Positions 6,431 through 13,059 of a stretch of DNA of 17,903 nucleotides are shown in pieces. The stretch is from Magnetominusculus dajiuhuensis (lineage in GTDB: Bacteria > Nitrospirota > Thermodesulfovibrionia > Thermodesulfovibrionales > Magnetobacteriaceae). The notes under the pieces are model-generated. The model worked only from the letters and a program-made list of their open reading frames with translations, was not told the origin of the DNA and did not search any database. The translations under genes and the position numbers were made by a program. Every line of letters starts with the position of its first letter. Within the stretch, counting starts at the first letter, position 1. The stretch spans positions 1 to 17,903 of the forward strand of contig NZ_JBJUSG010000075.1 in assembly GCF_046044395.1 (NCBI RefSeq). Direction: 5' to 3'.

Positions 6431-6892
6431 CTAATCGCCAGTACAGCCGTGGACTACTATTTTATCTCCCGGCATGATAACGCCACCTTCAATGACTCGC
6501 ACGAAAATCCCCTCAGAGGGCATAACGCAATCCCCTGCCTGATAGTAAATCGCGCATCTGTTGTGGCACTCCTTGCCGATTTGGGTTACCTCGACCCTGA
6601 CGGTCTCTCCGATAGACATCCTGGTACCGATGGGCAGTGTGGGAAGCGGCATGCCCTCGGTTGTAATGTTCTCAGCGAAATCGCCGCAATCCACGTCAAG
6701 GCCAACCGCCTGCATTTTTTTTATGCTTTCAATGGCAAGCAGACTGACCTGCCTGTGCCATTGCCCACTGGCGTGGGCGTCGCCCTCTATGCCAAAGTTC
6801 GTTATCAGCACGGCCGTTTTAACGGGCGACTTTCTCTCGCCCTTTTCTTTGCTCGTGTTTACTGAGACTATTTTGCCGTTTCTTTCGCTCAC
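6431..6892 (-). CDS. MOSC-domain protein (molybdenum cofactor sulfur-carrier-like)
   Basis: A stand-alone MOSC domain of about 153 residues, a fold used by molybdenum-cofactor sulfurases and YiiM-type proteins to handle sulfur or cofactor. Family blocks are complete: GKIVSVNTSKEKG at the start, FGIEGDAHASGQWHRQVSLL, CGDFAENITTEGM, then GKECHNRCAIYYQAGDCVMP and EGIFVRVIEGG. The conserved cysteine in GKEC and the C-H-x-R-C group are likely functional. Starts are uncertain: GTG 6892 begins next to the conserved block, while GTG 6907 adds five residues; neither has a strong ribosome site. It lies divergent to the 7034 gene and convergent to the truncated TMTC-like gene. MOSC genes in anaerobes often sit beside or are fused to MoaB/MogA, which supports a shared origin with the moaB locus 2 kb away. 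Confidence 0.9.
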   Translation of the reverse strand: MSERNGKIVSVNTSKEKGERKSPVKTAVLITNFGIEGDAHASGQWHRQVSLLAIESIKKMQAVGLDVDCGDFAENITTEGMPLPTLPIGTRMSIGETVRVEVTQIGKECHNRCAIYYQAGDCVMPSEGIFVRVIEGGVIMPGDKIVVHGCTGD

Positions 6893-6979
6893 GATGGATT
6901 TTAACACACACCCATAGAATATAGACAGTATTTAGTGGATAATTTATGATACAATTGTGTGTCGGGATACTGCTATAAT
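6876..6979. repeat. Direct repeat copy B: divergent promoter block between the MOSC gene and the 7034 gene
   Basis: Ungapped partner of 4761-4864, offset by exactly 2115 bp and in the same orientation. It covers the first codons of the MOSC gene and the plus-strand promoter of the FG-GAP gene. About 20 substitutions in 104 bp indicate an old duplication or a conserved regulatory region. Confidence 0.85.
6971..6979 (+). promoter_or_regulatory. Extended -10 promoter of the FG-GAP/uppS operon
   Basis: TGCTATAAT, with TATAAT at 6974-6979, is identical to the element before the 4889 gene. Transcription would begin near 6986 and give a leader of about 48 nt that contains the 20-bp tandem repeat. 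Confidence 0.6.
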
Positions 6980-6996
6980 AGAAGCTGACTAAAACT

Positions 6997-7036
6997 ATGA
7001 GGGTGGGACTATTATGATGAGGGTGGGACTATTATG
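6997..7036 (+). repeat. Perfect 20-bp tandem repeat duplicating ribosome site and start codon
   Basis: The unit ATGAGGGTGGGACTATTATG occurs at 6997-7016 and 7017-7036 without mismatch. Each unit holds a purine-rich GAGGGTGGGA stretch and ends in ATG; the second ATG (7034) starts the FG-GAP gene. The first copy creates a tiny frame, MMRVGLL from 7014, whose TGA (7035-7037) overlaps the real ATG. Confidence 0.9.
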
Positions 7037-8749
7037 ACGAAAAAAACGTTGCCGTACGCTATATGTGTTGTCTTGTGCCAGTTATTGTTCATTTTGCCGT
7101 TTGTTAGCGGCGTATGTGGGGCGGATGAGCCACTGAGGCCGCTTGCCGACAAGACCGTCAATTTTTTTCAACCATTGGCGCTTAAAATCGAAACTGTTAA
7201 AGGGGATAGCGTTACCCTCGCGGGGGAGTCCTCAGAGAAGGCCGTAAAAGGCACAAGATTCGATGTCTTTAGCGAGGGCGCTGTCTTCTATCACCCTGTC
7301 ACAAACGAGCCGCTTGGGCATTTCGAGAGCCACATCGGCTCAGTTGAGATAACTGGCGTGAAGTCCAACGGCACCGTGGAAGCACACCTCATAAAAGGCA
7401 CACCGCATAAAGGCGACATCGCGCGTCTGTCAAAGTCAAAGGTCAAGGCTCTGTTCTATCAGGACAAGTCCGTCAACTGGTTCCTTGGCGATGTCTACTA
7501 CAGGCTGCTCAAACAGAGCGGGCGCTTCGAGCTTATTGATACGGCCATTGCCGCCGAAAACACCGACGCGCTGTTTGAGGAAGCAAAAAAGCTGGGTGCC
7601 GATGTGCTCATCCTGGTTGAAGGTTCAAAGAAAGACGCGATTGCGGATGAGGACAGCTATTTAAAGCAACGCATCTTCTGGGTCTCTGACCGTAAGGAGG
7701 TTTTTTCGGATACCGCCGCGATCTCTGAGACCTATCTCCAGGAAATACTTGCCTCCGCCGACATATTTCTGTCCGTGTTGAACGACCCTGTCCTTACGTA
7801 TCACATGCCCATCGCGTACGACCTTATGACAATAGGCAACCTTGACGGTGGCAGCGGGGTTGAGCTTATCTTCAGCAGCGGCTCTGACCTGGCCGTTTAC
7901 AAGCCCGGCGTTGATATGAACAAGATAATGGAACTCAAGGGCGACAGGATGAGCGATAACGTATATGTGGATGTTATTGATATAAACAAAGACGGCAAAG
8001 ACGAGATAATCGTAACCTCAATGGCCTATGACGGCGCAAGGGCGTTTATCTATGGCGTTGAGGGCGGCCAGCTCAGGGAGTTGTGGAAGGCCCACGGCTT
8101 TTTAAGGGTATATAACAATAAACTCCTGTTTCAGCGCTACACGGCCAGTGAAGGACAAAGCGGCGATGTGCAATACATAGTCTGGGACGGCTCTTCTTTT
8201 AAGGAAGAGGGAAAGATAAAGCTGCCGCGCGGCATTAATCTGTATGATTTTGTGAACCTTGAGGCCGCCGCGGGGGATGTTAATAAGAAATCAGAACCTG
8301 TGATGTTATATTACGATGTCTTTAACCATCTCACTGTGAAGGACTCAGCGGGGACAAGTATCTGGCGGAGTAAGGGCAATATGGGCGGCTTTTCAAGGGA
8401 GTACACGATACCCGGCCCTACTATCATAACAGAAGGAAGCAAATGGCATATAAGCGATAAGATGTATTTGTTTCACAATAAAGGCGTTGCTATCAGGAGG
8501 GTGCCGCTTGCCCTGACCTCTGTGTCATTGGGTTATAAGAAATCATATATAATGAGCTATGGATTTAACGGTATCTCTGTCGAGGAGAACGCCCTTGTTG
8601 GCGCGATATCGGGAAATATAATAGACTATACGATATACAAGGACAGGATATATGTGCTGGCGAGGCCAATACTGGGACTCAATCTGTCTGGTATGCTTAA
8701 GGGAGAAAATCCCCTTACTACGAACCTGTTTGTATATAAATTGCTATAG
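7034..8749 (+). CDS. Exported FG-GAP/VCBS-repeat protein
   Basis: A 571-residue secreted protein of unknown function. Residues 1-30 form a signal peptide (basic MTKK, hydrophobic core, likely cleavage after VCGA). Residues of about 40-135 (VKGTRFDVFSEG..., GSVEITGV..., KGDIARL) look like the small beta-rich domain found in FlgT-like and other exported proteins. Residues of about 145-205 resemble a TolB/LpoB-like alpha-beta region. From about 265 onward it is beta-propeller-like: GNLDGGSGVELIF at 270 and a calcium-binding style DINKDGKDEIIV at 316-327 are FG-GAP motifs. Homologous proteins often precede envelope genes in delta-proteobacteria-like genomes, but no activity is known to me. It is 14 bp upstream of uppS and probably the first gene of that operon. 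The start, ATG 7034, lies in the second copy of a tandem repeat. Confidence 0.83.
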   Translation: MTKKTLPYAICVVLCQLLFILPFVSGVCGADEPLRPLADKTVNFFQPLALKIETVKGDSVTLAGESSEKAVKGTRFDVFSEGAVFYHPVTNEPLGHFESHIGSVEITGVKSNGTVEAHLIKGTPHKGDIARLSKSKVKALFYQDKSVNWFLGDVYYRLLKQSGRFELIDTAIAAENTDALFEEAKKLGADVLILVEGSKKDAIADEDSYLKQRIFWVSDRKEVFSDTAAISETYLQEILASADIFLSVLNDPVLTYHMPIAYDLMTIGNLDGGSGVELIFSSGSDLAVYKPGVDMNKIMELKGDRMSDNVYVDVIDINKDGKDEIIVTSMAYDGARAFIYGVEGGQLRELWKAHGFLRVYNNKLLFQRYTASEGQSGDVQYIVWDGSSFKEEGKIKLPRGINLYDFVNLEAAAGDVNKKSEPVMLYYDVFNHLTVKDSAGTSIWRSKGNMGGFSREYTIPGPTIITEGSKWHISDKMYLFHNKGVAIRRVPLALTSVSLGYKKSYIMSYGFNGISVEENALVGAISGNIIDYTIYKDRIYVLARPILGLNLSGMLKGENPLTTNLFVYKLL

Positions 8750-8763
8750 AGGCGGAGGTGTAA

Positions 8764-9477
8764 TTGACAGACCATACCATACCAAAACATGTGGGTATAA
8801 TCATGGATGGTAACGGCAGATGGGCAAACCAGCGTGGTATGCCGCGCGTGGAAGGCCACCGCAAAGGCGCTGGCAGGACAAAAGAGATAATTGAGGCCGC
8901 CGCCGACATAGGTATTAAGACCCTCACCCTCTATGCCTTTTCCATAGAAAACTGGAAGAGGCCGCACGATGAGGTTATAACGTTGATGGACCTGCTTGAT
9001 TTTTATCTTAAAACCGAGATAGAAGACCTGCTGAACAAGGGATTGGTCTTTAAGGTTATCGGCAATAAGGAAAAACTCCCCGACAACATACAATATCTGG
9101 TGGAAGAGGCGCAGCGTATCACAGGTGGCAACAAGGGCATGAACCTGATGATGGCCATCAGCTACGGTGGCAGGGATGAGATAGTCAGGGCGGTGAAGAA
9201 GTTTATCGAAAAGGGCGGCGATATGGACGAGGTAAATGAAGAGTCATTTGAGGAGAACCTTGACACGGGAGGTGTTGCGCCAGTAGACCTGATTATAAGA
9301 ACAGGCGGCGAAAAGAGGATAAGCAATTTTCTGGTCTGGCAGGCGGCGTATGCAGAGTTGTTTTTCACCGATACGCTGTGGCCAGATTTTACAAAAGAGG
9401 AATTCATGTATGCCATTGAAGACTACAAGCTCCGTCAGCGGCGCTTTGGTATGATTCCCGATAAGGCTGAAACATAG
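8764..9477 (+). CDS. uppS: Isoprenyl transferase (undecaprenyl diphosphate synthase)
   Basis: A 237-residue cis-prenyltransferase that adds isopentenyl units to farnesyl diphosphate to make the C55 carrier lipid for peptidoglycan and O-antigen. The IIMDGNGRWA motif at residues 12-21 carries the catalytic D15. Further family blocks are GHRKGAGRTKEIIEAAADIGI, LTLYAFSIENWKRP, NLMMAISYGGRDEIV, DLIIRTGGEKRISNFLVWQAAYAEL (in positions about 177-201) and DTLWPDF near the C-terminus. Nothing essential is missing. The start is a TTG with GGAGG (8754-8758) 5 nt upstream; no ATG exists near the expected N-terminus, so weak initiation may limit expression. It is followed after 4 bp by cdsA. Confidence 0.97.
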   Translation: MTDHTIPKHVGIIMDGNGRWANQRGMPRVEGHRKGAGRTKEIIEAAADIGIKTLTLYAFSIENWKRPHDEVITLMDLLDFYLKTEIEDLLNKGLVFKVIGNKEKLPDNIQYLVEEAQRITGGNKGMNLMMAISYGGRDEIVRAVKKFIEKGGDMDEVNEESFEENLDTGGVAPVDLIIRTGGEKRISNFLVWQAAYAELFFTDTLWPDFTKEEFMYAIEDYKLRQRRFGMIPDKAET

Positions 9478-9481
9478 GCAG

Positions 9482-10270
9482 ATGCTCTTAAAAAGACTCA
9501 TTGTTGCCGCAATACTATTGCCGCTTTTGTACGCCTATATTATGTACCTGCCGGATTACTATTTCCTGGTGCTGATGTTTTTTGCGGCGTTTATCTGCAT
9601 GGAGGAATTCCTCTCTATGTACGGCATAAAAGAACTCCCCCGGCATGTGTTTTCTGTGGTTGGATTAATTCCCCTGTATATGACATATGAATATAACGAG
9701 ATACCGGCCTATGTGTTTGCCGCTATGTTCATGGGATGTGCGACTATTCGGCTGTTTGGCCACAAGGGGCCGGACAACGCCCTGTTTGATATAGCCCCGT
9801 TTCTGACCGGCTTGTTTTACATTCCGGTGTCTTTGAGTTATTTTATAAAACTCAGGGCGGTTGCCCCTGAGGTTGTCCTGTTCCTGATGTTTGTTATCTG
9901 GGGCGCGGACAGCGCCGCCTTATACGTCGGCAAGGCGGTAGGGCGCAGGAAGCTCTATGAGCGTATCAGCCCAAATAAGACTATCGAGGGGGCTGTGGCC
10001 GCGCTCATAGGGGGCGCTGCCTCGGCGGTAATATTAAAAATCGGCTTCAAATTCCAGATTAGTTATCTGACAACCATAGTTGCGGGAATAGTGATGGGGG
10101 TTTTGGGCATCATAGGCGACCTGATTGAGTCAATGTTCAAAAGGGAAAGAAATATTAAGGACTCAGGGAGTTTCCTCCCGGGGCACGGCGGGATACTGGA
10201 CAAGGTTGACGGTATGCTTATCGCCGCCCCTGTGCTGTATTATCTGATACTGCTTGTTAATGTACATTAA
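9482..10270 (+). CDS. cdsA: Phosphatidate cytidylyltransferase
   Basis: A 262-residue integral membrane enzyme that makes CDP-diacylglycerol from phosphatidate and CTP, the branch point to all phospholipids. It has seven or eight hydrophobic segments and ends with the CDS signature at about residues 218-243: FKRERNIKDSGSFLPGHGG followed by ILDKVDG, including the metal-binding aspartates. The start ATG comes 4 bp after the uppS stop, with only a weak ribosome site (AGGC), so translational coupling is likely. Its stop overlaps the dxr start by one base (TAATG). Confidence 0.96.
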   Translation: MLLKRLIVAAILLPLLYAYIMYLPDYYFLVLMFFAAFICMEEFLSMYGIKELPRHVFSVVGLIPLYMTYEYNEIPAYVFAAMFMGCATIRLFGHKGPDNALFDIAPFLTGLFYIPVSLSYFIKLRAVAPEVVLFLMFVIWGADSAALYVGKAVGRRKLYERISPNKTIEGAVAALIGGAASAVILKIGFKFQISYLTTIVAGIVMGVLGIIGDLIESMFKRERNIKDSGSFLPGHGGILDKVDGMLIAAPVLYYLILLVNVH

Positions 10271-11472
10271 TGAATAGCGGCATAAAATATATTACACTGT
10301 TGGGAAGCACTGGCTCGATAGGGCGTAGTGCGCTTGAGGCCATTGCAAATTCAGGCGGCAGGTTCAGGGTAGTCTCCCTTGCCGCCAATAAGAGTGTCGA
10401 ACTGCTAAAGCGGCAAATCCTTGCCTTCAGGCCAGAGATAGTGGGTGTGGGGGACGAAACGAGTGCCGCGCAACTCAGGCAATGGGCCAAAGACTCCGGC
10501 GTTACCGGCATTGACGGCCAGAAGCTCAATGTCCTCAGCTCACAGGAGGGCGTTTGCGAGGCGGCGGCATACGAAAAGGCGGACTTTGTTATATCAGCAA
10601 TAGTGGGGGCCTCCGGCCTTAGGCCGACCCTTGCCGCTATCAAGGTTGGCAAGGACATAGGGCTGGCCAATAAGGAAACCCTTGTAATGGCCGGTTCCGC
10701 GGTAATGGAAGAGGCCAAAAGGCGTAACGTTAAAGTGCTGCCAGTGGACAGCGAACACAGCGCCATATTTCAGTGCCTTGATGGCCGCCCTAAGGCCCAC
10801 ATAAGCAGACTAATACTTACGGCCTCAGGAGGGCCGTTTTTCGGCAGAAGCAAGGACGCCATGGCGACCGTCACAGCGTCCGACGCATTAAGGCACCCCA
10901 ACTGGAGCATGGGAAACAAGATAACCATTGACAGCGCCACGCTGATGAACAAGGGGCTTGAGGTGATAGAGGCGCATCATTTATTCGATATAGCGCCCGG
11001 CTCCATAGACGTGCTCATTCATCCCCAGAGCATAGTACACTCACTTGTGGAGCTGATTGACGGCAGCCTGCTGGCACAGTTGTCAGTGCCGGATATGAAA
11101 GGGCCGATTGCCTACGCCATGTCCTATCCAGACAGGATGGAGGGCGTGATAGAGAGGCTGCGGCTTGAGGAAATCTCCGCCCTGACGTTTCACACACCGG
11201 ACACTGAGGCCTTCCCATGCCTGGCCCTTGCATATGAGGCACTGAAGGCAGGCGGCACAATGCCGGCCGCGGTCAACGCGGCAAACGAGGAGCTGGTCTG
11301 GTTGTTTTTAAAAGGCGTTATTAATTTTACGCAAATACCTGTTATTATAGAAGAGGTAATGATGAGACACAATGTAACCGTGGCGCGGCTTGACGCGGTC
11401 TTTGAGGCCGATCAATGGGCAAGGCGCACGGCAAATGAAATTGCGAAGGCAAATTGCGGCGGGGGTAATTAA
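10270..11472 (+). CDS. dxr: 1-deoxy-D-xylulose 5-phosphate reductoisomerase
   Basis: A cytosolic enzyme of the MEP isoprenoid pathway, 400 residues, the usual length. The NADPH-binding motif LLGSTGSIG is at residues 10-18. The metal-binding group is D160 and E162 in LPVDSEHSA together with E231 in NKGLEV, and the HPNWSMGNKITIDSATLMNKG loop is complete. The C-terminal helical domain has FPCLALAYEAL and AVNAANE. It supplies isoprenoid precursors for the carrier lipid made by UppS two genes upstream. ATG 10270 overlaps the cdsA stop, and rseP starts 3 bases after the dxr stop, so this is a tight operon. Its presence means the organism uses the MEP rather than the mevalonate route. Confidence 0.98.
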   Translation: MNSGIKYITLLGSTGSIGRSALEAIANSGGRFRVVSLAANKSVELLKRQILAFRPEIVGVGDETSAAQLRQWAKDSGVTGIDGQKLNVLSSQEGVCEAAAYEKADFVISAIVGASGLRPTLAAIKVGKDIGLANKETLVMAGSAVMEEAKRRNVKVLPVDSEHSAIFQCLDGRPKAHISRLILTASGGPFFGRSKDAMATVTASDALRHPNWSMGNKITIDSATLMNKGLEVIEAHHLFDIAPGSIDVLIHPQSIVHSLVELIDGSLLAQLSVPDMKGPIAYAMSYPDRMEGVIERLRLEEISALTFHTPDTEAFPCLALAYEALKAGGTMPAAVNAANEELVWLFLKGVINFTQIPVIIEEVMMRHNVTVARLDAVFEADQWARRTANEIAKANCGGGN

Positions 11473-11474
11473 AT

Positions 11475-12557
11475 ATGACAATAGTGTATGCGGTACTGCT
11501 TTTGGGGATATTGATATTTGTGCATGAAGTTGGGCACTTTATCCTTGCCAAGGCGGTGGGTATAAAGGTGACGAAGTTTTCTCTGGGGATGGGGCCAAAA
11601 CTAATAGGCAGGAAATACGGAGACACAGAGTATGTGCTGTCTGCCTTTTTAGTGGGCGGCTATGTGAAGATGCACGGGGAGGAGATGCCGGGCGCCGATG
11701 ACGCGCTGGAGATAGAGGAAAAGGACAGGGCATTCTTTGCCCAGCCGGTTTACAAGCGTGCTATTGTGGTCTGTGCCGGGTCTCTGTTTAACATATTTTT
11801 TGCCGTCTTGTTGTTTAGCGTCATATTTCTTACGGGCGTGCCGAGGTATCTTTCGGTAATTGGCGAGGCCGCGAAGCTCTCCCCTGCGGCGGCGGCGGGA
11901 CTAAAATCCGGCGACATGATAACGCAGATAGGCGGCACTAAGGTCCAATACTGGGACGAGATGACAGAGATAATTCACGACAGCCCCGGCAAGGCGCTCA
12001 ATTTTACAATCAAGGGGGCAGACGGCACAAGCCGTGAGCTGACCATAACGCCGGAGAACAAGGCGTCAAAAAACCTGTTCGGCGAGGAGGTGCGCATGGG
12101 GCTGATTGGAATATCTCCAAGCGGAGACGCCAACAAAGTCACCTACGGCGTTTTTGAATCCATCGCCATGGGATTTAAAAAGACATGGGAGGTAATCGTG
12201 CTGCTGCTGCTTTCCATTGTAAAACTCTTCCAGCACGTCATACCGGCAAACACGATAGGCGGCCCTATTATGATATTTCAAATGGCGGCAAAGCAGTCAT
12301 CGGGCGGCTTTCTGAGCTTTATAATGTTCATGGCCGTAATCAGCATAAACCTCGGCGTGTTCAACCTGTTTCCAATACCGATACTGGATGGCGGGCACAT
12401 GGTCTATCTGGCGATTGAGGCGGTAAGAAAGAGGCCACTGAGTGAACAGGCCATTGCCATAGCGCAAAAAATAGGCCTTGCGCTCTTGCTGATGCTGATG
12501 GCCTTTGCGATGTATAACGATGTAATACGCATAATTACGGGAGAGAAACTGCCGTAG
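11475..12557 (+). CDS. rseP: RseP-like site-2 zinc metalloprotease with one PDZ domain
   Basis: An inner-membrane intramembrane protease of 360 residues. The zinc site is H17, E18 and H21 in FVHEVGH within the first membrane helix, with D305 of the PIPILDGGH motif near the third helix. A single PDZ domain lies at about residues 115-190 (AAAAGLKSGDMITQIGG). E. coli RseP has two PDZ domains and about 450 residues, so this is the shorter, one-PDZ form common outside gamma-proteobacteria. Such proteases cleave anti-sigma factors and residual signal peptides in the membrane. The uppS-cdsA-dxr-rseP order is a widespread conserved cluster. Neither a sigma factor nor an anti-sigma gene is seen nearby. 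Confidence 0.96.
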   Translation: MTIVYAVLLLGILIFVHEVGHFILAKAVGIKVTKFSLGMGPKLIGRKYGDTEYVLSAFLVGGYVKMHGEEMPGADDALEIEEKDRAFFAQPVYKRAIVVCAGSLFNIFFAVLLFSVIFLTGVPRYLSVIGEAAKLSPAAAAGLKSGDMITQIGGTKVQYWDEMTEIIHDSPGKALNFTIKGADGTSRELTITPENKASKNLFGEEVRMGLIGISPSGDANKVTYGVFESIAMGFKKTWEVIVLLLLSIVKLFQHVIPANTIGGPIMIFQMAAKQSSGGFLSFIMFMAVISINLGVFNLFPIPILDGGHMVYLAIEAVRKRPLSEQAIAIAQKIGLALLLMLMAFAMYNDVIRIITGEKLP

Positions 12558-12570
12558 ACATAATAAACGA

Positions 12571-12966
12571 ATGGCCGACACAATAGACATAAGGATATAC
12601 TACGAGGATACAGACTGCGGCGGCGTGGTTTACTACGGCAAGTATATGGGGTTTCTGGAGAGGGCGAGGACGGATTTCCTTGAGCGGCGCGGCATAAGAA
12701 TCCTCGATTTGATGAACGAGGGGACGTTCTTCGTCGTGGTGGGCGTTGATATAAGGTATCACAAACCGGCCAGATACGCCGACATTATAACTATCCATAC
12801 CGAAATAGAGGAAATAACGGTGGCCTCAATAACCTTCTCGCATAAAATATACCTGAATAATCCAGAGACAAAAATATCAACCGCGAAGACAAGTCTGGCA
12901 ATCGTGGGGACTGAAATGAAACCTAAGAGGATACCCAAAGATATGATTGAGGCCTTGCGGGCATAG
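12571..12966 (+). CDS. YbgC-like acyl-CoA thioesterase (4HBT hot-dog fold)
   Basis: A 131-residue hot-dog fold protein. The active-site segment YYEDTDCGGVVYYGKYMGFL near the N-terminus, followed by ERARTDFL, is the 4-hydroxybenzoyl-CoA thioesterase/YbgC signature, with D15 as the catalytic aspartate. The next block, VVGVDIRYHKPARYADIITIHT, is also typical. YbgC proteins hydrolyse short acyl-CoAs and in many bacteria accompany the Tol-Pal genes; here it is the last gene of the uppS-rseP operon, 13 bp after rseP. No clear ribosome site precedes the ATG, which suggests coupling to rseP. The true substrate is unknown. Confidence 0.92.
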   Translation: MADTIDIRIYYEDTDCGGVVYYGKYMGFLERARTDFLERRGIRILDLMNEGTFFVVVGVDIRYHKPARYADIITIHTEIEEITVASITFSHKIYLNNPETKISTAKTSLAIVGTEMKPKRIPKDMIEALRA

Positions 12967-12987
12967 GTGCCATGTGCCTTATAAAGC

Positions 12988-13013
12988 CAGATGTCTCAAT
13001 CAGATGTCTCAAT
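12988..13013. repeat. Perfect 13-bp tandem repeat between convergent genes
   Basis: CAGATGTCTCAAT occurs twice head to tail at 12988-13000 and 13001-13013. It lies in the 93-bp gap between the thioesterase and PEP-synthase-like genes, which converge. I see no convincing terminator hairpin in that gap. Confidence 0.8.
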
Positions 13014-13059
13014 AAGTAAGCATCGCGGCCTTCCTATCCACCAATTCCAGATGAGTTTA

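Noticed and set aside
6561..6917. Plus-strand frame of 118 codons opposite the MOSC gene
   Set aside because: The minus strand encodes an intact MOSC domain; this frame has no ribosome site or family motifs.
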